Part shown: positions 17,238 through 24,952 of the stretch, one piece after another
How positions within the stretch are numbered: position 1 is the stretch's first letter
Layout: every line of letters starts with the position of its first letter
NCBI GenBank assembly: GCA_964476595.1
Contig: CAYZCL010000104.1
Coordinates: 16,159 to 80,158 of the forward strand
Source: JALSRD01 sp964476595
Lineage (GTDB): Bacteria > Desulfobacterota > Desulfobacteria > Desulfobacterales > JALSRD01
Reading direction: 5' to 3'
DNA length: 64,000 nucleotides
Translations under genes and position numbers: made by a program
Notes under the pieces: generated by a model
What the model was told of the DNA's origin: nothing
What the model saw: the letters and a program-made list of their open reading frames with translations, nothing else
Database searches by the model: none

Positions 17238-17717
17238 TCATTGCGGCCACGGAGCGTTCTCTGTCTCGGCGGGGGGCGGCGCGTGTGTCTCCTGCCGGAT
17301 GACGCGCACGATCTTGGGACGGTAGGCGGACTTGCGGGCCATCTTGTTGCCGCGGACCTTGACGAAGGCCACGGCCGCGAAGAGAAAGGCGAAGGCGAAG
17401 AGGGCCGAGAGCACCGAGGGGTTCACCTGGAAACGGGGCGCTAGGTTCTGGCCGATGACGGCGCCCACGATCATCCACAGGATGGGAAAGACGTAGAGCA
17501 GGAAGGTGGCCTTGAGCAGGGAGGCGGTCTCGAAGCTGATGACCACGCGGTCGCCGCTGCGGGCATTGGCCAGGTTGATGGCCTCCACCCGCATCTCCTT
17601 TCCCTGGCTCTGGCAGGAGTCTTTGGCGCTGCAGTGCTTGCAGGCGCTGTTCTGCGTCGTTTTGACCCACGCCGTGCGGGCGCGCACGGCGGTGACGATT
17701 CCCTCTTCGGTGGCCAT
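17238..17717 (-). CDS. RseC/MucC-family inner-membrane protein (SoxR-reducing system type)
   Basis: The 159-residue protein has the RseC layout. A short N-terminal domain carries the cysteine motif C-x2-C-x5-C (ACKHCSAKDSC, about residues 26-36). Two adjacent membrane segments follow (about residues 70-88 and 98-115), then a charged cytoplasmic tail. RseC proteins associate with Rnf/Rsx complexes and reduction of SoxR, or with sigma-E signalling. Here the gene sits 23 bp downstream of an rnfB-like fusion gene, consistent with an Rnf-linked redox role. The cysteines could bind a metal or Fe-S cluster. Confidence 0.85.
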   Translation of the reverse strand: MATEEGIVTAVRARTAWVKTTQNSACKHCSAKDSCQSQGKEMRVEAINLANARSGDRVVISFETASLLKATFLLYVFPILWMIVGAVIGQNLAPRFQVNPSVLSALFAFAFLFAAVAFVKVRGNKMARKSAYRPKIVRVIRQETHAPPPAETENAPWPQ

Positions 17718-17740
17718 GGGGACGCCCTATCCGTCTGCGT

Positions 17741-19828
17741 TTACGCCGTGGCGGCGGCGGTCTGCGGCTCCGCCTGCGGCGTCTTTTCCTGGATCTGTAC
17801 GGGCGGCTGCTGCTTGTAGCAGATCAGACCGCACTGCAGGCAGCGGGCCGACTCGCTGCGCGCCATCTCCTCGGTGAAGCCCAGTTCCAGCTCCTCGCAG
17901 TCCGGCTCGGTGCACAGCGGCATGATCTGGCGCGGCGTGGGTTCTACGCCCTCCACGTGGTCGATGTTCTGAATGTAACGGTCCGGCGTGAGCACGTTTT
18001 GCGGCAGGTCCAGGTCGATGCCCTTGATGGTCTGGTGGATGGAGGCCGCCGCCCGCCGTCCGCCGCCGATGGCCCGCACGGCGGCGCTGTAGTCCGACAG
18101 CTCGTCGCCCTCGGCCAGCAGCCCGATCTCCATGGAGTAGGCCGGTTTCTTGTAGGGCTCCACCGTGATCCAGGTGAGCGGGCCCTCGTTCTGCGGCGCT
18201 TCTTCGGCCTGACGGGGCCGGGTGAAGATGAGCTCCGGCAGGCGGCCCGAGGCCAGGAAGAGGCGGTCCACGGACAGGGTCTGCTTCTCCCGGCTGGCCA
18301 GGTCCACGATTTCCACCTGCTTCAGCTCGTCGCCCTCGCCGGACAGGCCGAACACCCCGTGGCCGAAGGTGACGGAGACGCCCGATGCGCGCAGCTTCTC
18401 CACCTCGGCGGCCGGCAGGGGACTGTCCGCCTCGGTTTCGCGCAGGAGCAGGGTGATGTTCGCGGCGCCCCGCTCGCGGCAGATCTGCACCGCCCGGGCC
18501 GCCAGCCTGCCGCCGCCGGCGATGAGCACGCCGCCGCTGCAGTCGATGGCCTTCTCATCGGCGTTTTCGGCGGACTTGACCAGGTCCATCAGCAGGTAGG
18601 TCCCCGGCACGGGCTGCTCGTCTGCGGCCGTGACGCCGCGCGCCAGGCGGCTGTCCCAGCCGCCTGCGGCCAGGTACACGCACTCGTAGCCCTCGGAGAG
18701 CAGGGAGGCGATGGTCACGTCGCGGCCCAGCGCGGTGCCGGTGCGGGCCTCCACGCCCATCTCCATGACGCCCTCGATGTCCCAGTCCAGGACCTCACGG
18801 GGCAGGCGCTCGAAGGCGATGGCCTTGCGCAGCAGCCCGCCGAGCTTGTCGGTGGCCTCGAAAAGCGTGGGGCTGTGCCCCAGGCGGGCGGTGAAAAAGG
18901 CCGCCGAGAGCCCCTCCACGCCGCCGCCGATGACGGCCACGCGGTGCCCGGTTTCCGGAGCCTTGTAGGGCTGCACGCGCTCGCCGCGCTCTTTTTCATA
19001 GTCGGCCACGAAGCGTTTCAGGAAGTTGATGGCCACCGGTTCGTCGGCCAGGCCGCGGCGGCAGTCGAACTCGCAGGGCCGCGGGCAGATGCGGCCGATG
19101 ACGGTCGGGAAGGGCAGGCGTTCCTTGATGACCTGCACGGCCCGGTGGTAATCGCCCAGGTAGATCTGGCGGATGTACTCACAGATGTCGATGCCCGCCG
19201 GACAGGTGCGCTGGCAGGGGGTGGTGCAATCGTCGGTGGTGTACTCGCGGATGATGCGGCGCGTGACCGAGGACAGTGTGATGATGTGCTTGGGGCAGGC
19301 GCGTTCGCAGGCGCCGCAGCCCGTACAGCGCTCCTCGTTGACCACCGGCAGGCCGTTTTCACCCATGGACAGGGCCCCGAACTGGCACGCCCGCACGCAG
19401 CTGCCCAGGCCGATGCAGCCGATGGAGCAGACCTTCATGCCGCCGCTCAGCAGGGTGGCGGCGCGGCAGTCGCGGATGCCGTCGTAGATGAACTTGGTCT
19501 CGGCTTCCTCGACGCTGTAGGTGCACCCCGGGCGGGCGATGTCCGGTTCCCTGGCCTCGATGGCCGCGCCGATGATGCCGGCGATGATCTCGGCCACGTC
19601 CGGACCGGCGGCCACGCAGGAGTTGGGCGAGGACTTTCCCGCCACGATGGCTTCGGCGTTGGCGCTGCAGCCGGGATAGCCGCAGCCGCCGCAGTTGGCG
19701 CCGGGAAGCGCTTCGTCGACGGCCACGATTTTGGGATCCACGTAGACGTAGAAGATCTTTGACGCCACAGCTAGCCCGACGCCGACAATCAGCCCGATAC
19801 CCCCCATGATGATCACCGCTGTCAACAT
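17741..19828 (-). CDS. RnfB-like Fe-S protein fused to a GltD/NfnB-type flavin oxidoreductase
   Basis: The 695-residue protein begins like RnfB: one membrane helix (about 4-26), then the four-cysteine Fe-S domain ANCGGCGYPGC...C (C46, C49, C54, C71). Two 4Fe-4S motifs follow, VCSIGCIGLGSCVRACQ and CTGCGACERACPKHI (about 133-180). From about residue 195 it becomes a glutamate-synthase-small-subunit-like oxidoreductase with PCQRTCPAGIDICEY and RICPRPCEFDCRRGL, an FAD site VAVIGGGVEGLSAA and a second nucleotide site GGVLIAGGGRLAARA. The C-terminus adds a cysteine motif CLQCGLIC. The ATG at 19828 follows AAGGAG. It likely links NAD(P)H or ferredoxin electrons to a membrane complex. No other rnf genes are in the window. 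Confidence 0.88.
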   Translation of the reverse strand: MLTAVIIMGGIGLIVGVGLAVASKIFYVYVDPKIVAVDEALPGANCGGCGYPGCSANAEAIVAGKSSPNSCVAAGPDVAEIIAGIIGAAIEAREPDIARPGCTYSVEEAETKFIYDGIRDCRAATLLSGGMKVCSIGCIGLGSCVRACQFGALSMGENGLPVVNEERCTGCGACERACPKHIITLSSVTRRIIREYTTDDCTTPCQRTCPAGIDICEYIRQIYLGDYHRAVQVIKERLPFPTVIGRICPRPCEFDCRRGLADEPVAINFLKRFVADYEKERGERVQPYKAPETGHRVAVIGGGVEGLSAAFFTARLGHSPTLFEATDKLGGLLRKAIAFERLPREVLDWDIEGVMEMGVEARTGTALGRDVTIASLLSEGYECVYLAAGGWDSRLARGVTAADEQPVPGTYLLMDLVKSAENADEKAIDCSGGVLIAGGGRLAARAVQICRERGAANITLLLRETEADSPLPAAEVEKLRASGVSVTFGHGVFGLSGEGDELKQVEIVDLASREKQTLSVDRLFLASGRLPELIFTRPRQAEEAPQNEGPLTWITVEPYKKPAYSMEIGLLAEGDELSDYSAAVRAIGGGRRAAASIHQTIKGIDLDLPQNVLTPDRYIQNIDHVEGVEPTPRQIMPLCTEPDCEELELGFTEEMARSESARCLQCGLICYKQQPPVQIQEKTPQAEPQTAAATA

Positions 19829-19889
19829 GATCCGCTGCTCCTTGAAATGGTTTCCGGTTTCCGCTTGACGAGTTTTCAGTTCGTTGGTG

Positions 19890-20243
19890 CTACCACGACC
19901 CGTCCAGTCCGCGCAGCCCGTTGATGTAGAGCCTGCCGCTGGCCACGAAGAGCGAGTAGCGGGTGCTCAACAGCGGCAGTTGCCAGTTTTCGGCCAGCGC
20001 CACCGTGCGGGCATCGGGTCGTTTGCCCCGCACGAAGACGATGGCGCCCACGCCGGCGATGCGCGCCGTCTGCAGGGACCGTTCGGTGGTCAGGCCCGTG
20101 AGCAGGACCGATCCCTGGGCCACAGCGGCGAGTACGTCTTCCATGAGATCGGCGCCGCCGGCGGCCATGATGGTCTTGTCCAGCTGGGATTCTCCGGTGA
20201 GCACTTCGGCCTTCAGGATCTCTTTGATTTCTGAGAGTTTCAT
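19890..20243 (-). CDS. DRTGG-domain protein
   Basis: The 117-residue cytosolic protein starts MKLSEIKEILKAEVL and contains GGADLMEDVLAAV and LLTGLTTERSLQTARI, typical of the stand-alone DRTGG domain first seen in HprK and pta-like proteins. Single-domain DRTGG genes are common in anaerobes beside hydrogenase or ferredoxin-oxidoreductase genes and are thought to be ligand-binding regulators, but a biochemical role is not established. Here it is first in a unit with the RnfB fusion (61 bp downstream) and the RseC-like gene. I chose the ATG at 20243 because the domain begins there; longer open reading frames upstream overlap the divergent phosphorylase gene. Confidence 0.75.
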   Translation of the reverse strand: MKLSEIKEILKAEVLTGESQLDKTIMAAGGADLMEDVLAAVAQGSVLLTGLTTERSLQTARIAGVGAIVFVRGKRPDARTVALAENWQLPLLSTRYSLFVASGRLYINGLRGLDGSW

Positions 20244-20417
20244 CGGTCCGGTCCGTCGGATGGGTTGGTGCGCCGGCCCCTCCGGAAAAAGATTCCCGCC
20301 GCCCCCTGGAAAAGGGCGCCCTGAACTCATTAACCTCTCATAATGATGAAAAAAAGTCAATGCCGAGATGCCCAAAAAATATCGGGGCGTGAATCCGGGG
20401 AGCGGCCGCATTGGCGG

Positions 20418-20446
20418 TTGACGCCGGTCGGCGGTTTTCCTAAACT
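20418..20446 (+). promoter_or_regulatory. Sigma-70-type promoter of the purine nucleoside phosphorylase unit
   Basis: TTGACG (20418-20423), a 17-bp spacer and TAAACT (20441-20446) lie 80 bp upstream of the phosphorylase start, in the 282-bp divergent region 20244-20525. On the other strand a TTGACT about 20 bp past the TTATGA patch near 20340 could serve the DRTGG unit, but its -10 box is poor. Confidence 0.5.
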
Positions 20447-20525
20447 GGTTCTTCCCCGAATCCTGGCAGGTGCCGCGCCCGTAAACGGCGGTGCGCACCG
20501 ACCGGGGGCGACACAGGAGGATGCC

Positions 20526-21356
20526 ATGACACGAACCAGGAGCCAGGCCGTCGAGGCGGCGGCCTTCATCCGCCGGTGGGGCGACGGCCTGTCGCCCGCC
20601 GTGGGCCTGCTGACCGGCACGGGACTGGGATCGCTGGCCGCTATTCTGGAGGACCGCCGCGAGGTGCCTTACGACCGCATTCCCCACTTCCCGCAGGCCA
20701 CCGTCGAGAGCCACAGCGGCACCTTGGCGGCGGGCACCCGGCAAGGGCGCGGCGTGGTGGTGCTGCAGGGGCGTTTTCACCTGTACGAGGGGTACGACCC
20801 GCGCGAGGTGAGCTTCCCCGTGCGCGTGCTGCAGGAGCTGGGGGTCGGCGTGCTGGTGCTGACCAACGCCGCCGGCGGCCTGAACCCCCATTTTTCCAGC
20901 GGCGAGCTGATGCTCATCGAGGACCACATCAACCTGACGGGGGAAAATCCGCTGGTGGGCCCCAACGAGGACCGCTGGGGGCCGCGTTTTCCGGACATGT
21001 CGGTGGTCTACGACCGGCGGCTGGCGCAGCGCGCCCGTCAGGCGGCCGACCGGCGGGGCATCGCCCTGCGAAAGGGCGTCTACGCCGGACTGAAGGGGCC
21101 CAGCCTGGAAACCCCGGCCGAGGTGCGCTTCCTGCGGACCATCGGGGCCGACGCGGTGGGATTTTCCACGGTCCAGGAGGCCATCGCGGCCGTGCACGCC
21201 GGCATGCGCGTGGTGGGGCTGTCCACCATTACCAACGTGCACCGGCCCGAAGACCCCCGGCCGGCCGACCTGCAGGACATCATCGACCAGGCCAACCGTG
21301 CCGTCCCGGCGCTGCAGGCCCTCGTCGGAGACCTCATCGGAGGGTTGGATGCCTAG
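20526..21356 (+). CDS. Purine-nucleoside phosphorylase (trimeric, PNP/MTAP family)
   Basis: The 276-residue enzyme has the trimeric PNP motifs. These are the phosphate-binding GTGLGSL, QGRFHLYEGYD, LTNAAGGLN, the GPSLETPAE loop, the purine-site segment GFSTVQEAIAAVHAGM and LSTITN, whose Asn is typical of 6-oxopurine-specific PNPs. It cleaves inosine or guanosine (or related deaminated nucleosides) to the base and pentose-1-phosphate. The ATG at 20526 follows CAGGAGGATGCC. Its stop overlaps the start of an adenosine-type deaminase gene, so deamination and phosphorolysis look coupled: an adenosine derivative is first converted to an inosine derivative and then cleaved. It belongs to the PunA group; MTA phosphorylase is the main alternative. 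Confidence 0.9.
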   Translation: MTRTRSQAVEAAAFIRRWGDGLSPAVGLLTGTGLGSLAAILEDRREVPYDRIPHFPQATVESHSGTLAAGTRQGRGVVVLQGRFHLYEGYDPREVSFPVRVLQELGVGVLVLTNAAGGLNPHFSSGELMLIEDHINLTGENPLVGPNEDRWGPRFPDMSVVYDRRLAQRARQAADRRGIALRKGVYAGLKGPSLETPAEVRFLRTIGADAVGFSTVQEAIAAVHAGMRVVGLSTITNVHRPEDPRPADLQDIIDQANRAVPALQALVGDLIGGLDA

Positions 21357-22662
21357 CGATCAAACCGTCGACCTGGTGGTGGAAAACGGCCGCCTGCTGA
21401 CCCTGGACGCGGATTTCACGATCCTCGACGACGGGTTCGCGGCCGTGAGCGACGGCCGCATCGTGGCGGTCGACGACCGCTCGCGGCGGAAGCCCCCCGC
21501 GGCTGCGGTGCGCGTCGACGCCCGCGGCGGGGTGATCATGCCCGGCCTGATCAACTGCCACACCCACGCCGCCATGACCTGCCTGCGGGGCCTGGCCGAC
21601 GACCTGCCGCTGATGACCTGGCTCAACGACCACATCTTCCCGGCCGAGGCGCGCCTGGACGGCGAGAAGATCTACCAGGGGGCGCTGCTGGCGTGTGCCG
21701 AAATGCTGCTGTCGGGCACCACCTGCTTCTGTGACATGTACCTCTTCGAGGAGTCCGTGGCACAGGCGGCGGCCGATGCCGGCATGCGTGCCGTGGTGGG
21801 GGAGGTGCTCTACGATTTCCCGTCTCCCAACTACGGGGCCGTCGAAAAAGGGCTGCGTTACACCGAAGAACTCATCTGCCGCTGGAAGGATCACCCGCTG
21901 GTGTCGGCCGCCGTGGAGCCGCACTCGACCTACCTGTGCGCCCCGGAACTGCTGCGCGAATCTTTCGCCATCGCCCGGCGGTACGACGTCCCATGGGTGA
22001 TTCACCTCTCCGAGACCCGCAGCGAGGTGCGGCAGGTCAGGCAAAAACACGGCCGCACCCCGGTGGCGCTGCTGGCGGATCTCGACCTGTTGGCGCCCCG
22101 AGTGGTGGCCTGCCACTGCGTGGAACTCGACGATGCGGACATCGACCTGCTGCGCCAGGGCGATGTGCGGGTGGCCCACAACCCCGAGAGCAACATGAAG
22201 CTGGCCTCGGGCGTCGCCCCCGTGCCGCGGCTGCTGCGGGCCGGCGTCTGCGTGGGGCTGGGCACCGACGGGTGCGCCAGCAACAACGACCTGGACATGT
22301 TCGCCGAGATGGGATCGGCGGCCCGCCTGCACAAGGTGGCCAACCTGGATCCCACCGTCGTGGACGCCCGCACCGCCATCCGCATGGCCACCAGCGAGGC
22401 CGCCCGGGTGCTGGGGCTTGCGGATTACATCGGGTCGCTGGAGCCCGGCAAGCAGGCCGACATCATCGTCGTCGACACCCGCCGCCCGCACCTGACACCG
22501 ATGTACCATCCCGAATCGCACCTGGTGTACGCCGCCCGCGGCAGCGACGTGGCGGCCGTCATCGTCGCCGGCCGGGTGGTCGTGCAGGATGGGCGCGTCG
22601 CCACCATGGACGTGGCGGACGTCATGACGCGTGTGGCCCGCATTGCCAAGGAACTGCGTTGA
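21349..22662 (+). CDS. Amidohydrolase, MTA/SAH deaminase-type (copy 1)
   Basis: The 437-residue metal-dependent hydrolase has the HxH zinc motif NCHTHAAM (about residues 67-74), the Zn/catalytic strand VIHLSETRSEV with His and Glu, the conserved CHCVELDDADI and the Asp of GLGTDGCASNNDLDMF. This set defines the MtaD/SsnA/TrzN group that deaminates 5'-methylthioadenosine, S-adenosylhomocysteine or 5'-deoxyadenosine. The start ATG at 21349 overlaps the phosphorylase stop by 8 bp (ATGCCTAG), so translation is coupled. It probably supplies inosine-type substrates to that phosphorylase. Precise substrate preference cannot be told by eye. Confidence 0.88.
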   Translation: MPSDQTVDLVVENGRLLTLDADFTILDDGFAAVSDGRIVAVDDRSRRKPPAAAVRVDARGGVIMPGLINCHTHAAMTCLRGLADDLPLMTWLNDHIFPAEARLDGEKIYQGALLACAEMLLSGTTCFCDMYLFEESVAQAAADAGMRAVVGEVLYDFPSPNYGAVEKGLRYTEELICRWKDHPLVSAAVEPHSTYLCAPELLRESFAIARRYDVPWVIHLSETRSEVRQVRQKHGRTPVALLADLDLLAPRVVACHCVELDDADIDLLRQGDVRVAHNPESNMKLASGVAPVPRLLRAGVCVGLGTDGCASNNDLDMFAEMGSAARLHKVANLDPTVVDARTAIRMATSEAARVLGLADYIGSLEPGKQADIIVVDTRRPHLTPMYHPESHLVYAARGSDVAAVIVAGRVVVQDGRVATMDVADVMTRVARIAKELR

Positions 22663-24017
22663 TCGCCGAAACGCTCATCGAAAACGCCGCGGTCGTCACG
22701 GTCGACCCGCGGACCGGCGTGCTCGAAAACGGTTTCGTGGCCGTGTCGGAGGGTGTCATCACGGCCCTGGGCAGCGGGGCCGCCGCTGCGGCCGGCGTGG
22801 CGGGCCGGCTGCGCCTGGACGCCGAGGGGGGCATCGTCATACCCGGGCTGGTCAACTGCCACACCCACCTGCCCATGGTGCTGTTCCGGGGCCTGGCCGA
22901 CGACATGGCGTTGCAGGACTGGCTCTCCGGCTTCATCTTCCCCGCCGAGCAGCGTCACATCAACCGGTCCAGCGTGCGCGCGGCCACGCGACTGGCCTGC
23001 GCCGAGATGCTGCTGTCGGGCACCACCACCTGCTGCGACGGCTATTTTTTCGAAGACGAGGTGGCGGATGTCCTGGCCGACTGCGGGCTGCGGGCCGTGG
23101 CCGGCCAGGGCGTCATCGACTTCCCGGCCCCGGGCGTGCCCGACGCGAGGCGCAACGTGGCCCACGGGGCGGATTTCCTGGACCGCGGCGAGCGGGCCGG
23201 CGGGCGCGTGCAGCCCTCGTTGTTCTGCCACGCACCGTACACCTGCGCTTCCCGGACCATCCGCGCCGCCAAGGCGGCCGCCGACCGCCGGGGTGCCTGG
23301 CTGCAGATCCACGTGGCCGAAACGCGCGGGGAGAAGGCGCAGGTCCGGGAAGCGGGCGGGCTCTCGCCGGTGGCCTACCTGGACCGCCTGGGGGTGCTCG
23401 ACGGGCGCACCCTGCTGGTGCACTGCGTGTGGGCCGACGAACGCGACGTGGCGATCATCGCCGCTTCGGGCGCCGCCGTGGCGCACTGTCCCCAGAGCAA
23501 CATGAAGCTGGCCTCGGGGGTGGCGCCCCTGCCGGATTTCCTGTCCGCCGGCATCCCCACGGGCCTGGGCACCGACGGCTGCGCCAGCAACAACGACCTG
23601 GACATGTTCGCCGAGATGGACACGGCGGCCAAGCTGCACAAGGTGTTTCGCAAAGACCCCACGGTGGCCGACGCGGCCGCGATCCTGCGCATGGCCACCC
23701 TGGGCGGGGCCGAGGCGCTGGGGATGGCGGAGCGCGTCGGTTCGCTGACCGTCGGCAAGGCCGCCGACCTGGTGGTGCTGCACGCCCGGCGGCCGCACCT
23801 GGTGCCGGTGTACGACCCGGTGTCGCTGGTAGTTTACTCCGCCGGCGCCGGCGACGTGCGCCACGTGATGGTGGGAGGGGAACTGCGGGTGCGCGAGGGG
23901 CGGCTGGTCGACGTGGACCTCGAAGGGGTCATGGCGGAGGCGGCGCCCTTTGCCGACCGCATCCGTCGGGATTTGCTCTCCGGCGGGAAAGAGGCGTCCG
24001 CCGCCGAGCGGGACTAG
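22659..24017 (+). CDS. Amidohydrolase, MTA/SAH deaminase-type (copy 2, TTG start)
   Basis: The 452-residue protein is a diverged paralogue of the gene before it. It shares NCHTH, IHVAETRGEK, the QSNMKLASGVAPLP loop and GLGTDGCASNNDLDMF. Differences include HLPMVLFRG instead of HAAMTCLRG and a longer C-terminal tail. The likely start is a TTG at 22659 that overlaps the previous TGA (TTGA) and is preceded by AAGGAA at good spacing. No in-frame ATG lies near the domain start. Two tandem deaminases beside one phosphorylase suggest a salvage route for more than one adenosine by-product, such as MTA, SAH or 5'-deoxyadenosine. The last bases CTAG are shared with the stop of the convergent gene. Confidence 0.87.
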   Translation: MIAETLIENAAVVTVDPRTGVLENGFVAVSEGVITALGSGAAAAAGVAGRLRLDAEGGIVIPGLVNCHTHLPMVLFRGLADDMALQDWLSGFIFPAEQRHINRSSVRAATRLACAEMLLSGTTTCCDGYFFEDEVADVLADCGLRAVAGQGVIDFPAPGVPDARRNVAHGADFLDRGERAGGRVQPSLFCHAPYTCASRTIRAAKAAADRRGAWLQIHVAETRGEKAQVREAGGLSPVAYLDRLGVLDGRTLLVHCVWADERDVAIIAASGAAVAHCPQSNMKLASGVAPLPDFLSAGIPTGLGTDGCASNNDLDMFAEMDTAAKLHKVFRKDPTVADAAAILRMATLGGAEALGMAERVGSLTVGKAADLVVLHARRPHLVPVYDPVSLVVYSAGAGDVRHVMVGGELRVREGRLVDVDLEGVMAEAAPFADRIRRDLLSGGKEASAAERD

Positions 24018-24952
24018 AAGCGCAGCGTCAGCGCCAGGGCCGCGCCCCCGCCGGCGGGGGCCAGGCCGATGCGCAGGTCCTGCCTGAGGCGCTCGACCAG
24101 CGAGCGGGCCCGGCGCCGGTTGTACTTGTGGGCGCTGGCCACCGAACCGTAGATGTTGCCGGTGTAAAAGCCGGCGCCCAGCACCGACAACAGGGCCCCC
24201 AGACCGTCGTTGCCGTTGTCGAAGGAGTCTACCGCCGCCCAGATGACCAGCCCGTTGGCCACCAGGGCGATGAGCGCGTCGCGGTAGCGCCCGCAGTAGG
24301 CGAAGCCCGCGCCGGGCACCACCGCCAGCAGGCCGGCCGTGCGCGGGCTTTTCCGCGGCAGCCGCACGGCTTCGTCCAGCCCGGCATAGAGCGCCGGCAG
24401 GTGGTAGCTGTCGCCACGCTCGGACCGGATGTGGCCGAAGGCCCTGCGGGCGTTTTCCCAGTCCAGGTTCTCCAGGTAAATCCACCCCGTGCGGTACCAG
24501 GCCTCGTCGGCCACGGACGGGTTTTCGGACTGCGCCAGGCGCGCCAGCAGCGCTAGGGCGCTGCGCTCGTCTCCCAGCCGGCGGTAGCAGCGGCTGACCA
24601 GAAAACGCGCCCGGTCGGACAGGGGCGAATCGCCGAACCTCGCGGCGAAGGAGCGCAGTTCACGGATGGCGTCCTGCCAGCGCCGCCCCTCGAAATAGGA
24701 CTGGCCGATCTTGAAGGCGGCCAGCGGCGCCCGCTGGTCGTCGGGGAAGAAGTGCACGAAGCGTTCGTACTCGGCGGCCGCCTGGGAGAACTTGTGCTGC
24801 CCGAAAAGGGCTTCGGCGAAGTCGAACTGCCGGTCGGCGTCGATGATCAGGATGTCGCCGGCCACTGCCCCGCGGCACAGCACCGCCAGGATCAGGGCCG
24901 TCGCCAGGAGCACCCTTGCGGGCACGGCCGGCAGTAGCGCGCGCCCCGTCAT
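24014..24952 (-). CDS. TPR-repeat envelope protein with C-terminal membrane segments, coupled to gspE
   Basis: The 312-residue product has a signal peptide (LLATALILAVLCRGAVAG) and several tetratricopeptide-type helices such as AEALFGQHKFSQAAAEYERF and AAFKIGQSYFEGRRWQDAI (about residues 40-190). After that comes a Gly/Ala-rich hydrophobic C-terminus with PGAGFAYCGRYRDAL and GLVIWAAVDSF. Its ATG overlaps the gspE stop (ATGA), so it is translated with the type II secretion operon and is its last gene. An accessory role in secreton assembly is plausible but unproven. Confidence 0.78.
   Translation of the reverse strand: MTGRALLPAVPARVLLATALILAVLCRGAVAGDILIIDADRQFDFAEALFGQHKFSQAAAEYERFVHFFPDDQRAPLAAFKIGQSYFEGRRWQDAIRELRSFAARFGDSPLSDRARFLVSRCYRRLGDERSALALLARLAQSENPSVADEAWYRTGWIYLENLDWENARRAFGHIRSERGDSYHLPALYAGLDEAVRLPRKSPRTAGLLAVVPGAGFAYCGRYRDALIALVANGLVIWAAVDSFDNGNDGLGALLSVLGAGFYTGNIYGSVASAHKYNRRRARSLVERLRQDLRIGLAPAGGGAALALTLRF

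Noticed and set aside
21349..24017. Tandem amidohydrolases as an assembly duplication
   Set aside because: The two proteins share motifs but differ through most of their length, so they are real diverged paralogues.
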